A stretch of 64,000 nucleotides of DNA from Cellvibrio fontiphilus (lineage in GTDB: Bacteria > Pseudomonadota > Gammaproteobacteria > Pseudomonadales > Cellvibrionaceae). The stretch lies in NCBI RefSeq assembly GCF_035317345.1, contig NZ_JAYKTU010000001.1; one strand, written 5' to 3'. Shown piece by piece: positions 52,521-61,641 of the stretch. The notes under the pieces are model-generated. The model had not been told where the DNA came from, made no database searches, and worked only from the letters and a program-made list of their open reading frames with translations. Every line of letters begins with the position of its first letter. The stretch's first letter is position 1. A program made the position numbers and the translations under genes.

Positions 52521-54899
52521 TTGCATCGCGTGCGCTGGTTATTGATTGCTATTGCCGGCTGTTCATTTATCGGCGCGCTCGCGGTGCAATTTCTGCCCCT
52601 GCCCAAATCACTTTCCCAATCTCCCTATGCCAGCATGTTGCTGGCGCGTGATGGTAGTCTCCTCGGGGCAACAATTGCCAGTGATCAACAGTGGCGATTT
52701 GCACCGGTTGAACAACTGCCTGAAAAATATCGCCACGCACTGCTGTTATTTGAAGATCGCTATTTTTATCGACACCCGGGAATTAACCCGCTATCTCTTG
52801 CACGTGCACTGCAGGGAAACTACCGCGCAAATAAAATTACCAGTGGTGGCAGCACTCTCAGCATGCAACTGGCACGTCTGCTGCGCCAAGCCGATTACCA
52901 GCTGCAAGATCAGCCCTTACCTCCACGGAACTTGCGCAGTAAATTTATTGAAGCAATGATTGCTGTGCAATTGGAATGGCACTTCAGTAAAGACGAATTA
53001 TTGATCCATTACGCCAGTCACGCACCTTTTGGCGGCAATATTGTGGGCTTGCGTGCAGCGGCATGGCGTTACTTCGGGCGTGCGCCAGAGCAACTCTCCT
53101 GGGCAGAGTCGGCCCTGTTGGCAGTATTGCCTAACAGCCCGGCACTGATTCACCCTGGGCGTCAGCGGGAAAAATTACTGCAAAAACGCAATCGCTTGTT
53201 AACGCGGCTGCACCAGCAGCAACATTTTTCTACCTTGGATTTACAGCTCGCACTCCTTGAGCCATTGCCCGAACGCCCCGCAGCATTGCCGCAGGATGCA
53301 CCGCATTTACTCGCGACACTGAAAAAAAATAATCCGCAGCTAGCGGTACTGCAGTCGAGTATAGATGCGAACCTACAGCGCCTGTTTAATCAGATTGCCA
53401 GGCGTCACTCAGCGCGTTTGGCCAATGAAGGTGCGCACAATCTTGCGCTGTTATTAATTGATCATCAGCGCATGGAAACCCTGGCTTATATAGGCAACCA
53501 GCCGTGGAATAGCGATGCTGCTTTTGCACCCGGGTTAGATTTAATCCAGCGCCCGCGCTCTACCGGCAGTATTTTAAAACCGCTGCTTTATGGCTTGATG
53601 CTGGATGCCGGTGAATTATCGCCGCGCAGTTTAATTCCCGATATTCCCAGCCAGTTTGGCGGCTATAGCCCGCGCAATTATGATCGCCAATTTCGCGGTG
53701 CTGTACCGGCGCAATTCGCACTGGCGCACTCGTTAAATATTCCCGCTGTTTATATGCTGCGCGATTACGGTATAGCGCGCCTGCAAAAAAATTTACAGGC
53801 GATGGGCATGAGTAGCTTGTTTCGCCCCGCCGATGACTATGGCCTTACATTAATTCTGGGTGGCGCTGAGGGTACGCTCTATGAACTCACGGCGATTTAC
53901 GCACGCCTCGCCGCCAGCGCGCGCGACGGCAGCTTGCCGCAACCAGCGGTGAAATTACTGATAAATCAGCCCGCAGATTCGGTGCACAAAACGATTAAAC
54001 CGGTGCTCACCCAGGGCGCGGCCTGGCTGACCCTGCAAGCGCTTATCGATGTGGCGCGCCCGGGCAATGATAATTACTGGCGCGATTTCTCCGGCAGTCA
54101 AACCATCGCCTGGAAAACCGGCACCAGTTATGGCCTGCGCGATGCCTGGGCGATAGGCAGCAATAGCCGCTATACGCTGGGTGTATGGGTGGGTAATGCC
54201 AGCGGTGCGCCGGCCACGTTTTTAAGTGGGCAAACCAGCGCCGCGCCGATTTTGTTCGATGTATTTGATGCGCTGCCCAAAACCAACTGGTTTGCCAAAC
54301 CCGCGCATCAACTTCACACCATTTCAGTCTGTGCCAGTGATGGCTATCTCGCCGCTGGCCGGTGTGATGCGCTGGATGTAGAAGTGCCGCGCGCAAGCCA
54401 CTTTGCCAAAATAACCCAATACCACCGCCGCATTCATCTGGATACCAAGGGCGAATTTCGTGTGCACAGCGGCTGTGAAGCGGTGAGTAAAATGCAGACC
54501 AAAAACTGGTTTGTATTGCCGCCCGCACAAGAGTTTTATTGGCGCCAGCATCACAGCGATTATTTACCGCTGCCGCCCTGGCGCAGCGATTGTCTGGTCA
54601 ACCTCAGTCAATTGGATGATGACCAACCCATAGAGCTGCTTTACCCGCAGCAACAAAGCCGTATTTATATTCCAATGGATTTGGATGGCAAACGCAGCCG
54701 CGTGGTATTAAAAGCCGTGCACCGCAACCCGGCGGCAAAATTATTGTGGCATTTGAACGATGAATTTATCGGCGCGACACAATTATTTCACGAGCGCGAA
54801 GTGGCACTGGAACCGGGCCTGCATCAATTGGTGATAGTGGACGAGCGCGGTTATCGCCTGCAGCGCCGCTTCAGGGTGATCGGCAAAAGTGAAAACTAA
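52521..54899 (+). CDS. pbpC: Penicillin-binding protein 1C
   Basis: The 792-residue bifunctional peptidoglycan synthase has an N-terminal membrane anchor (8-28), a GT51 transglycosylase domain (ALLLFEDRYFYRHPGINPLSLARAL with catalytic Glu, then SGGSTLSMQLAR), a transpeptidase with S-I-L-K in RSTGSILKPLLYG and KTG in WKTGTSYGLRDAW, and a C-terminal biPBP_C beta domain (LLYPQQQSRIYIPMDLDG). The start is TTG 52521 with GGAG eight bases before. The alpha-2-macroglobulin gene often next to pbpC is absent here. The codon use matches the surrounding core genes. Confidence 0.93.
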   Translation: MHRVRWLLIAIAGCSFIGALAVQFLPLPKSLSQSPYASMLLARDGSLLGATIASDQQWRFAPVEQLPEKYRHALLLFEDRYFYRHPGINPLSLARALQGNYRANKITSGGSTLSMQLARLLRQADYQLQDQPLPPRNLRSKFIEAMIAVQLEWHFSKDELLIHYASHAPFGGNIVGLRAAAWRYFGRAPEQLSWAESALLAVLPNSPALIHPGRQREKLLQKRNRLLTRLHQQQHFSTLDLQLALLEPLPERPAALPQDAPHLLATLKKNNPQLAVLQSSIDANLQRLFNQIARRHSARLANEGAHNLALLLIDHQRMETLAYIGNQPWNSDAAFAPGLDLIQRPRSTGSILKPLLYGLMLDAGELSPRSLIPDIPSQFGGYSPRNYDRQFRGAVPAQFALAHSLNIPAVYMLRDYGIARLQKNLQAMGMSSLFRPADDYGLTLILGGAEGTLYELTAIYARLAASARDGSLPQPAVKLLINQPADSVHKTIKPVLTQGAAWLTLQALIDVARPGNDNYWRDFSGSQTIAWKTGTSYGLRDAWAIGSNSRYTLGVWVGNASGAPATFLSGQTSAAPILFDVFDALPKTNWFAKPAHQLHTISVCASDGYLAAGRCDALDVEVPRASHFAKITQYHRRIHLDTKGEFRVHSGCEAVSKMQTKNWFVLPPAQEFYWRQHHSDYLPLPPWRSDCLVNLSQLDDDQPIELLYPQQQSRIYIPMDLDGKRSRVVLKAVHRNPAAKLLWHLNDEFIGATQLFHEREVALEPGLHQLVIVDERGYRLQRRFRVIGKSEN

Positions 54900-54985
54900 G
54901 CCGGCGGCGAGATCATCTGCGCGCTGAGTACCCACGTATAAAATCCCATGCTGATAAAAAACTGTTGATCATCTTGGGGTGGGTT

Positions 54986-55675
54986 ATGAGTCATTACCTA
55001 ATCGTGGGTGGCACACGCGGAATAGGGCGTGCGCTAGCCATGCATTTGTTGGCCAAAGGGCATGGCGTGAGTATTTGGGCGCGGCATCCCGAGGAAGTTG
55101 CCGGTGTCAGTGTGACGCTGAATAATCCGGCGGAACACGCGCCCGATACCAGTGGTTTGCCGGACGTACTGGACGGCCTTGTCTACTGTCCCGGCACCAT
55201 CAACCTGAAACCTTTTGCGCGTTTGAGTGCAGAGGATTTCCTGCAAGATTTCAATATCAATCTGCTCGGCGCCGTGCGCAGTTTGCAGGCGGTAACACCG
55301 CTGTTAAAAAAATCACCCCACGCCAGCGTGGTGTTGTTCAGCACTATTGCCGCCACCATGGGCATGCCGTTTCATGCCAGCATTGCCGCGAGTAAAGGTG
55401 CGCTGGAGGGCTTGGTAAAAAGTCTGGCAGCGGAGTGGGCACCTGCGATTCGTGTAAACGCAATTGCGCCCTCGCTCACCAAAACCTCACTCGCCGAAAA
55501 ATTAATTAATTCGCCAGAAAAACTTGAAGCGGCTGCCAAACGCCATCCCTTACAGCAGTTGGGTGAAGCGGAGGATATCGCGGCAATGGCTGCATTTTTA
55601 TTATCCCCCCAAGCGCGTTGGATGACGGGGCAAATTATTGCAATGGATGGCGGTATGTCGGCCATCAAGGGTTAA
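54986..55675 (+). CDS. SDR family oxidoreductase lacking the catalytic tyrosine
   Basis: The 229-residue Rossmann protein has the NAD(P)-binding loop VGGTRGIGRALA (7-18), the catalytic Ser region (VVLFSTIAATMG) and IRVNAIAPS. The Y-x3-K motif is altered: the segment reads FHASIAASKGALEG, so Lys is kept but the usual Tyr is Ile. Such HASIAASKG proteins form a subgroup in pseudomonad relatives; their substrate is unknown. ATG 54986 is chosen over an in-frame TTG at 54965. The flavin reductase-like gene follows after 18 bp, suggesting a two-gene unit. Confidence 0.85.
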   Translation: MSHYLIVGGTRGIGRALAMHLLAKGHGVSIWARHPEEVAGVSVTLNNPAEHAPDTSGLPDVLDGLVYCPGTINLKPFARLSAEDFLQDFNINLLGAVRSLQAVTPLLKKSPHASVVLFSTIAATMGMPFHASIAASKGALEGLVKSLAAEWAPAIRVNAIAPSLTKTSLAEKLINSPEKLEAAAKRHPLQQLGEAEDIAAMAAFLLSPQARWMTGQIIAMDGGMSAIKG

Positions 55676-55693
55676 TCAACACAAGAGACAGCC

Positions 55694-56326
55694 ATGCATA
55701 TTCGATTGGAAGATCTGGAGCAAATGGAGCAGCGCAAACGCGCGCACCTGATCAATTCATTGGGCGGATTTAAAAGTCTCGTGATGCTTGGCACCCAAAA
55801 TGTGCAAGGCCAAACCAATCTCGCTGTGTTCAGCTCGTTTTTTCATTTGGGTGCAAACCCTGCACTTTGCGGTTTAATTGTGCGCCCGGATAACGGCGAG
55901 CGTCACAGCCTGAACAATATTATGGCCACCGAGTTATACACCATTAACCATGTTCATCAGGCCATATACCAACAGGCACACCAAACCTCAGCTTCTTACC
56001 CGGCGCTGCAATCGGAATTTGCGGCAACTGGTTTGACCGAACAATGGCTGGGTAATTTTTTTGCACCTTTTGTGCAGGAGAGCCGGGTGAAAATGGCGGT
56101 GCAACTTGCGCAGCGAGTGGACTTGGATATTAACGGCACTATTTTATTGATCGGTAAAATTCTTGAAATCCATGTTCCCGACAACATCATCAGCCGCGAC
56201 GGTTTTATCGATTTGGAAGCCGCCGGTTCACTCACCCTCTCCGGTTTGGATAGCTATCACCGCACACAAAAACTCGCGCGCTTATCCTATGCCAAACCGG
56301 ATATGCCGCTAAAAATTCTCGATTAA
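55694..56326 (+). CDS. Flavin reductase-like / FMN-binding split-barrel protein
   Basis: The 210-residue protein shows the FMN-binding split-barrel pattern: LVMLGTQNVQGQTNLAVFSSFFHLGANPALCGLIVRP in the first half and MATELYTINHVHQAIYQQAHQTSA in the second. Members bind FMN and may act as flavin reductases or non-enzymatic FMN proteins. The tail (LARLSYAKPDMPLKILD) is conserved in the YUPTKPD-like manner of the family. It follows the SDR gene by 18 bp; a link between a dehydrogenase-like protein and a flavin protein is plausible but unproven. Confidence 0.8.
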   Translation: MHIRLEDLEQMEQRKRAHLINSLGGFKSLVMLGTQNVQGQTNLAVFSSFFHLGANPALCGLIVRPDNGERHSLNNIMATELYTINHVHQAIYQQAHQTSASYPALQSEFAATGLTEQWLGNFFAPFVQESRVKMAVQLAQRVDLDINGTILLIGKILEIHVPDNIISRDGFIDLEAAGSLTLSGLDSYHRTQKLARLSYAKPDMPLKILD

Positions 56327-56462
56327 ATATCGCTAGCAAAAACTTGATTATAAGTAAATTTACCCGCATTGTTTTTCCTGACGCGCGCCTTACCACTTTT
56401 TAACAATCGCTATACTGAATAGCTCCTATAATGCCGGCCTTTCACCCGCACCGGAGCCAGCT

Positions 56463-57845
56463 GTGCACCAAGCCCCCGAATTAATTTCACTCGATAACAA
56501 ACGCGCTTTCTGGCGCGGCGTAATTTTATTGTCCCTACCTGTTGCGGCGCAGATGTTATTGCAGTCGCTACTCGGTATGGCCGATGTGATTATGGTGGGG
56601 CATTTGGGTTCTACTGCGATAGCAGCGGTAGGGCTTGCGGCAAAAATTCAATTTTTATTACTGGTGTTGATGAGCGGCCTCGCAACTGGTTGCAGTATTT
56701 TGGTGGCCCAGTATTTGGGGGCAAGAGATTTTTCCAGTTGCCAGCGCAGCCTTGCGGTCACTTTGATTGTTGGCACATTGGTCATGTTGCCTTTTGTTCT
56801 GGCTTTTGGTGTTGGCTCACACAGGCTGGTAAGTTGGATCAACCCGGATCCACAAGTGGTGAAGCTGGCGGCCCAATATCTCATGATCACCGCGCCCGCA
56901 TTATTATTTACCCAGTGGATTGTTATTTACGAAGCTTCCCTGCGCGCGCTTGGTAATACCACCATGCCCTTGGTGGCCGGTGTATTTGCGGCGGTATTAA
57001 ATATTGCCGGCAATTATGCGTTGATCGGCGGCAATTGGGGGTTTCCGGCGCTGGGCGTCGCCGGTGCAGCCTGGGCGACACTGATTGCGCGCGCCTTGCA
57101 ACTAGTCATTGTAGTGGGTTGGATCTACGCCAAAAAACATGGCTTCGCATTAAATTTTTCCCAATTAAAAATGGGGTTGGATAAAACCCAAATTAATCGC
57201 TACCTCGCCTTTTCGTTGCCACTGGTTGCCAACTACGCAATATGGGCTCTGGGCAATTCCACTTATCATTTGGTCACCGGTTATGCTGGCACTTCGGCGC
57301 TGGCGGTAATGGGGGTAATTGTGCCGATTGAAAGTGCTTTTTTTGCGCTGTTTGTCGGCCTCGCCAACGCCTCTGCTGTATTAATTGGTCGCGAACTTGG
57401 CGCCGGCAATAATGACACTGCATGGCAGCTGCATAAATTTTTTGACCGCATCACCTATGTGTTATTAATTATTTTTTGTAGCGTGCTTTGGTTTTCACGC
57501 CCGCTGTTATTAACTATTTTCGATCAACTGGATGCAGAATCCACCGAGCTTCTACTAAATACTCTGGGTGTTTTTTGTGTGCTTGTGTGGGTAAAAATTA
57601 TCAATATGATGCGCATTATTGGTGTACTGCGCGCTGGTGGCGACAACCGCTTTACACTCATAACCGACACCATTGTGATGTGGGTATTTGGTTTGCCAAT
57701 CTACATTGCTGCGGTATTTCTCACCAAGCTATCTTTCATCTACCTCTATGCCCTTATGTTTTTGGAGGACGGCTTAAAATTTATTCCGGTCATCAAGCGT
57801 ATACAGAGCCGCCGCTGGATGAATAACTTAACCAAAGATAAATAA
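56463..57845 (+). CDS. MATE family efflux transporter (NorM type)
   Basis: The 460-residue protein has twelve predicted helices and exports cationic compounds using Na+ or H+. The two MatE halves open with LPVAAQMLLQSLLGMADVIMVGHLGSTAIAAVG and the second LPLVANYAIWALGNSTYHLVTGYAGTSALAVMGV. Start is GTG 56463 with GGAG six bases upstream. The stretch with Y-I-A-A-V-F near the end is typical. No regulator lies beside it. Its substrate is unknown. Confidence 0.9.
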   Translation: MHQAPELISLDNKRAFWRGVILLSLPVAAQMLLQSLLGMADVIMVGHLGSTAIAAVGLAAKIQFLLLVLMSGLATGCSILVAQYLGARDFSSCQRSLAVTLIVGTLVMLPFVLAFGVGSHRLVSWINPDPQVVKLAAQYLMITAPALLFTQWIVIYEASLRALGNTTMPLVAGVFAAVLNIAGNYALIGGNWGFPALGVAGAAWATLIARALQLVIVVGWIYAKKHGFALNFSQLKMGLDKTQINRYLAFSLPLVANYAIWALGNSTYHLVTGYAGTSALAVMGVIVPIESAFFALFVGLANASAVLIGRELGAGNNDTAWQLHKFFDRITYVLLIIFCSVLWFSRPLLLTIFDQLDAESTELLLNTLGVFCVLVWVKIINMMRIIGVLRAGGDNRFTLITDTIVMWVFGLPIYIAAVFLTKLSFIYLYALMFLEDGLKFIPVIKRIQSRRWMNNLTKDK

Positions 57846-57882
57846 CTGAAAAGCGCCTTTAACAAGCTTCATGGAGTGAAAG

Positions 57883-58341
57883 ATGGAAATCAGAATTGAC
57901 GATTTGAGCAGTGCCGCCGTTGCGGACTTATTAACTGAACATCTGCACGACATGTATGCCGCATCGCCACCAGAAAGCGTACATGCCCTGGATCTAACAA
58001 AACTACGCAAACCGGAAATCAGCTTTTGGTGTGTGTGGGAAGGAACAGAATTAATGGGCTGTGGTGCTCTGAAAGAATTAACACCACAGCATGCCGAGAT
58101 CAAATCCATGCGCTCTGCCAACCGCTTTCGCGGGTGCGGTGTAGGCAAGGCCATGTTACAGCATATTTTACAGGTGGCTCATCAGCGCGATTACACGCGC
58201 TTGAGTTTGGAAACCGGCACGCAGGATTTTTTTATCCCGGCACGCAAGCTTTACGAAAGTTTTGGTTTTGAATACTGCGGGCCTTTTGGTGACTATAAAG
58301 AAGATCTTTACAGTGCATTTATGACAAAGGCGATTGTTTAA
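57883..58341 (+). CDS. GNAT family N-acetyltransferase
   Basis: The 152-residue GNAT protein has the acetyl-CoA loop RGCGVG after EIKSMRSANRF, a following helix KAMLQHILQVA and the C-terminal KLYESFGFEYCGPFGDY. GGAGTGAAAG precedes ATG. It belongs to the general-purpose YiiD/PhnO-like group. It is the last + strand gene before the minus-strand array of small genes. Confidence 0.9.
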   Translation: MEIRIDDLSSAAVADLLTEHLHDMYAASPPESVHALDLTKLRKPEISFWCVWEGTELMGCGALKELTPQHAEIKSMRSANRFRGCGVGKAMLQHILQVAHQRDYTRLSLETGTQDFFIPARKLYESFGFEYCGPFGDYKEDLYSAFMTKAIV

Positions 58342-58356
58342 TTTCCTCACGGATTA

Positions 58357-58731
58357 TCACTTACTTTCAATGACACCAAAACAAACAATGTTCATTGCTT
58401 TATATTGCAGAATCCAATTTAAGTCTAAATCATATAGATCGAAGTCTTGATTCCCAAAGTAGATTTCTGGCTCTACAATGATGCTGCCCCAGTGCGTGAA
58501 TTTTGTTTGGCCTGATGATTGATTTACAAAAAGAGCTGCACACTCAGGCAATACATTTTTGCTCTTCAGCCAAGACAGTAGCTTTTCTTTATGGTTGTCG
58601 TCTTCCAGTGAGGCTAAATGCCACTTGTTATTATCATCCACACCTTTGTCCCATTGAATTAACTGGGACTTGTAACCAAGCAGGCGATTTATGTCTTTCG
58701 CCCTGATGTTCGGGTTGCGAAGATCTGTCAT
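58357..58731 (-). CDS. Hypothetical protein, first gene of the minus-strand cassette-like array
   Basis: This 124-residue protein has no signal peptide or membrane helix and I do not recognise it. It contains several Trp and Asp residues (LIQWDKGVDDNNKWH, DLDLNWILQYK) and a segment INRLLGYKSQLIQWDKG. The gene ends 15 bp from the + strand GNAT gene, convergent. It lacks a clear attC after its stop, so may mark the stable edge of the cassette array. Confidence 0.5.
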   Translation of the reverse strand: MTDLRNPNIRAKDINRLLGYKSQLIQWDKGVDDNNKWHLASLEDDNHKEKLLSWLKSKNVLPECAALFVNQSSGQTKFTHWGSIIVEPEIYFGNQDFDLYDLDLNWILQYKAMNIVCFGVIESK

Positions 58732-58788
58732 TTTTTCATATCCATTGCTCAGTGCTTGTGATGCCGAATCTACGGTTTTAATTTTATT

Positions 58789-59157
58789 TTAATCGGTAAC
58801 TTTTCTTGTGTACAAAATGGTTTCACTACGGAAAACGGCTATGTTTATGTAGAATAAAAACCCCGTAGATATGACTATGAACGTTGCTAGTGCTATAAAT
58901 TTGGCGCTAGCTTCGCCAGACAACATTAATGCGTTCAACTCACTTTTTGTTGCCAGAAAAGCCAGAAATATTGTAATGGCATAACTCGGGCCGAAGCGTA
59001 ATTTTAACAGGCTATTGCTGTACTCTCCCGCTTCCATAATATTGCTTTTGCAAAAGGGACAAAGAAATCCAACTTTATACCCTTGTTTAAAGCCATCAAC
59101 TGCATCAATAGTTTTGAATTTATTGTCGCAAACAGCGCATTGATATTTTTCATTCAT
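58789..59157 (-). CDS. Membrane protein with N-terminal zinc-ribbon-like cysteines
   Basis: The start at 59157 follows AAGGA by eight bases; a longer frame to 59298 overlaps the next gene and is unlikely. The 122-residue protein begins MNEKYQCAVCDNKFKTIDA and continues to LCPFCKS, a CxxC...CxxC zinc-ribbon, followed by two membrane helices (about 60-80 and 88-108). Similar small zinc-ribbon membrane proteins are common in cassette arrays; no function is known. The downstream gap of 57 bp to the next gene has no clear attC. Confidence 0.62.
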   Translation of the reverse strand: MNEKYQCAVCDNKFKTIDAVDGFKQGYKVGFLCPFCKSNIMEAGEYSNSLLKLRFGPSYAITIFLAFLATKSELNALMLSGEASAKFIALATFIVISTGFLFYINIAVFRSETILYTRKVTD

Positions 59158-59270
59158 ATACATTTTCCTTAATGCCGCAAATTTAAAGTTATCCGACGCA
59201 GTCAGCGTACAGTCGTGAAAATCTTTCTTATAGCTTGGGCTCCACGCGTATTGCAGCTCTTTGTCGCGAT

Positions 59271-59678
59271 TTAATGTTCTGTGCCAGCATAAACCCACAT
59301 GGGTTCAGTTCTGCCCGCGCGAACAAAACCTACAGATTTATAGAATTCGATAGCGTCACCGTCAGCTGTTAGCATTTGCTGATGGAAATCACCATAAATT
59401 GAATTTAAAGCCAACGCCATTCTTTTACCTATGCCTTGCCTTTGGTATTCAGGATGTACAAGCATATGCGGGTAATAGACAACCAAGTGTCCGTCAGATA
59501 TAGCATTAGCTATACCAACAAGCACGCCAGAAATTCTAGCGGTAACAAGCGAATGTGAATTTCTTAGCGCGGGCAATAGTTTTTCCGGCTTTTTCGCAGA
59601 AGACCAATTATTAGCACGATAAAGGTTAATGACTTCAAACTCTTCGATAGAACCATTAATTTCAATCTCAATATCCAT
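59271..59678 (-). CDS. GNAT family N-acetyltransferase (cassette gene)
   Basis: The 135-residue acetyltransferase has the acetyl-CoA motif VHPEYQRQGIGKRMALAL and ends in DGDAIEFYKSVGFVRAGRTEPMWVY. N-acetyltransferases of this size are frequent integron cassette genes. Ribosome site is weak. The codon use is AT-rich. A gap of 113 bp separates it from the next gene downstream on this strand. Confidence 0.85.
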   Translation of the reverse strand: MDIEIEINGSIEEFEVINLYRANNWSSAKKPEKLLPALRNSHSLVTARISGVLVGIANAISDGHLVVYYPHMLVHPEYQRQGIGKRMALALNSIYGDFHQQMLTADGDAIEFYKSVGFVRAGRTEPMWVYAGTEH

Positions 59679-59850
59679 GATTTAGTTTCTACTTGATTGA
59701 CATAACGTTTAGCCCATAGCTGAAGTAACAGGTATTCAGCAGGGTAGCCCGAGTGTAGCAGGGTAAGCACATAAGGTTGTGCTTACAGCCTGCATGCGAA
59801 AAACGATGACAATTTTGAACGCTATGGTGTGAGATAATTGCGAGTGGAAA
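59679..59850. other. Non-coding stretch with a hairpin
   Basis: This stretch lies between the GNAT gene and the attC at 59851. GTAAGCAC (59763-59770) pairs with GTGCTTAC (59779-59786), and CATAACG at about 59698 resembles an attC core, but no full attC could be built. It may be the remnant of a degraded cassette. Confidence 0.4.
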
Positions 59851-59906
59851 GCCTAACTAGATTTGCGTAAGAGGTGTTGATTTTCTACCACAGTCGCTTG
59901 TTAGGT
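59851..59906 (-). repeat. attC-like recombination site
   Basis: Read on the - strand: ACCTAAC at 59906 (R'') and GTTAGGC ending at 59851 (R'), 56 bp apart end to end. The stop codon of the gene upstream on this strand (59906-60622) overlaps the R'' box. The inner L boxes pair only partly. This is the standard layout of an integron cassette end. Confidence 0.65.
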
Positions 59907-60622
59907 TAATAATACTTGCGTAAAAGATTACCATTAATGTATGAGTCAGAACGCCTTTTTATTTCTTTAGCTTCTTCAGTCAGCCCAATTTTACGAGTTA
60001 CCTCAAGTAAGGCTTTAACTTTAACTTGAAATTCGGAATTTATTGATTCGACGTTATATCCCGCCACTTTTTGTCTCAGCTGACTTAAAGCTCTCTCCCT
60101 TTCATTACGAATTAATTCATATTCATAAATTGGATCATTTAAATATTTTTTAATAATATCAAATTTACCAGCTGAAATTAGCAATTCTTTAACAGACAGG
60201 TAATAGTCTTTGGCTTGAGTAGGGAATTTTCTATCAGCCTCTAAAAATGTTTCTAAAGTTTCATTGTTCTTACCAATGTAGCTATTTATTGCTTGATACT
60301 CTTGAAATATATAGAAAGATCCTTTGCCAGATAGAATTGATGTTTTGTGGTCAGAGGAAATTTTTGATAACGCAATAAGCGCTGGCGGGTAAACACTACC
60401 AAGTTGTGTCCAGCTAGCTAATGCAAATGAAACGCGAACACCTCCCATGCCTGATGATTTTTTTGATTCCTCAAAAAAATATTGATGGGCCTCGAGTGCC
60501 TGTTGATACTTTTTCTCTGCGACAAGCTTGTCAATATTATGTAAATACGCGAGATCCACTTCAGCAATAGAATTATTTGAGAATAGAAAAGTAGCCAGTA
60601 AAGTAATAATAATCTTCTTCAT
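59906..60622 (-). CDS. Secreted protein with helical repeats, unknown (cassette gene)
   Basis: The 238-residue protein has a signal peptide (1-20, ending NSIAE). The rest is helix-rich with TPR/Sel1-like spacing (LAYLHNIDKLVAEKKYQQALEAHQYFFEE, QAKDYYLSVKELLISAGKFDIIKKYL). It is likely periplasmic. I recognise no named family. AT-rich, unlike the core genes. The stop codon is formed within the attC core at its 3' end. Spacing to the next attC upstream (60658) is 35 bp. Confidence 0.65.
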   Translation of the reverse strand: MKKIIITLLATFLFSNNSIAEVDLAYLHNIDKLVAEKKYQQALEAHQYFFEESKKSSGMGGVRVSFALASWTQLGSVYPPALIALSKISSDHKTSILSGKGSFYIFQEYQAINSYIGKNNETLETFLEADRKFPTQAKDYYLSVKELLISAGKFDIIKKYLNDPIYEYELIRNERERALSQLRQKVAGYNVESINSEFQVKVKALLEVTRKIGLTEEAKEIKRRSDSYINGNLLRKYY

Positions 60623-60657
60623 TGTAATTCCTTTGAGATAAATTCTAATATTTGTAA

Positions 60658-60729
60658 GCCTAACGAAGCCGCGACTTAAATTATGCCCAGTGGAGCGAAG
60701 CGGAACGATATTTGAGTACTTTGTTAGGC
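60658..60729 (-). repeat. attC site with perfect terminal GCCTAAC/GTTAGGC boxes
   Basis: GCCTAAC at 60658-60664 and GTTAGGC at 60723-60729 are exact reverse complements. On the - strand the element runs GCCTAACAAAG...CTTCGTTAGGC, 72 bp; internal TTCCGCTTCGCTCCACTGG forms the paired arms. The stop codon TAA of the 60724-61101 gene lies in the first box. This is the best-formed attC in the window. Confidence 0.85.
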
Positions 60730-61101
60730 TTTCTCATCTAATTTTTTTTGCTGCCATATGATTCCATATGATGTGCCTGTAACTAGCGCACATACAAGCA
60801 AAATATATTCGATAATAACGTCGATAGCGTTTGGACTACCGAACCAAGGATAAAGTATTAGTGCAAGCGCCCGCCCCGCAGCGACAGCAAAAAAAAGTGA
60901 AACCCATGCATGGATAAACGGTTTATATAATTGATGACTGCCGAGATGAAAGAAAATTGCCCCACACACCACTAACGAAAGAGCATTAAAGCTGAAGGCT
61001 ACTGAAATTGAAGGTTCAAAAAGCAATCCTTCAAAGAAACCCAGTATGAATTGCGCGATGAACACTGAAGCGGCGTACTTTGGTGTTACCTTCCAGTTCA
61101 C
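60724..61101 (-). CDS. Four-helix membrane protein, unknown (cassette gene)
   Basis: The 125-residue protein has four predicted membrane helices (about 10-28, 34-55, 63-83 and 93-113) and a cytoplasmic basic/acidic end (WQQKKLDEKA). No family is recognised. Stop codon TAA is part of the attC core box GCCTAAC. AT-rich. Confidence 0.65.
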   Translation of the reverse strand: MNWKVTPKYAASVFIAQFILGFFEGLLFEPSISVAFSFNALSLVVCGAIFFHLGSHQLYKPFIHAWVSLFFAVAAGRALALILYPWFGSPNAIDVIIEYILLVCALVTGTSYGIIWQQKKLDEKA

Positions 61102-61117
61102 TGGAGCCTCCTTTTTT

Positions 61118-61158
61118 GTTCAGCGCACGCAGTGCGCGCGTTGCAGCACTTTGCTATG
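61118..61158 (-). repeat. Degenerate attC-like half site
   Basis: On the - strand it begins CATAGCAAAGTGCTGCAACG and runs through GCGCACTGCGTGCGC, matching the arms of the sites at 62091 and 62697 (CATAACAAAGCGTAGCAACG ... GCGCACTTCGTGCGC). The core box CATAAC is changed to CATAGC and the 3' box is not found, so it is probably inactive. It supplies the stop codon TAG of the next gene. Confidence 0.5.
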
Positions 61159-61624
61159 CATTTTTTTCATTGTTTTTAAGTATATGCGGTTCAATTAAAT
61201 CAAGTAATTCATGCAGTTTTTCGGTATGGACAGAGATGTAAATTTTACCGTTGTTTCTACTAACAAGAACAATTGCATTAATTCCATTATTACTAAAGTT
61301 ATATGATGAAACGGATTCAGCTAACGGAAAGCTATTTTTAAAGCCCCAATAGTTTCTTCCTTGAATTGTGCCATTGCTAATAGTGATTTTAGCCATTCCA
61401 ACCCATAAAGCTATAATCCAAGAAAAGACAAAACAGAATAAAACAATTCCAGAACCTATTACCAAGGAATTAACCGGGTTCAAATGAGGGAATGCTGCAC
61501 CGAAGTCAAAGTCATACTTTACATAACGAATCGCGAAGACAATTAGAACTGGGATCGTGATTGCGATAGCCATATACTTTGATAGGCTTAGCCATAATTC
61601 TTTCCATAGAACTTTATATATCAT
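61154..61624 (-). CDS. Two-helix membrane protein with PH-like domain, unknown (cassette gene)
   Basis: The 156-residue protein has two N-terminal helices (17-35 and 52-73) and a C-terminal beta-rich segment (AKITISNGTIQGRNYWGFKNSFPLAESVSSYNF to GKIYISVHTEKLHELLDLI) with the look of a bacterial PH-like domain. I do not recognise a close family. The stop codon (TAG) lies within the degraded attC box. Confidence 0.55.
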   Translation of the reverse strand: MIYKVLWKELWLSLSKYMAIAITIPVLIVFAIRYVKYDFDFGAAFPHLNPVNSLVIGSGIVLFCFVFSWIIALWVGMAKITISNGTIQGRNYWGFKNSFPLAESVSSYNFSNNGINAIVLVSRNNGKIYISVHTEKLHELLDLIEPHILKNNEKNA

Positions 61625-61641
61625 TAGTTTCCTCTTCTTTG

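Noticed and set aside
58357..59678. attC sites between the first three genes of the array
   Set aside because: I looked for RYYYAAC/GTTRRRY pairs at 58732-58788 and 59158-59270 and found none, so these genes may not be intact cassettes.
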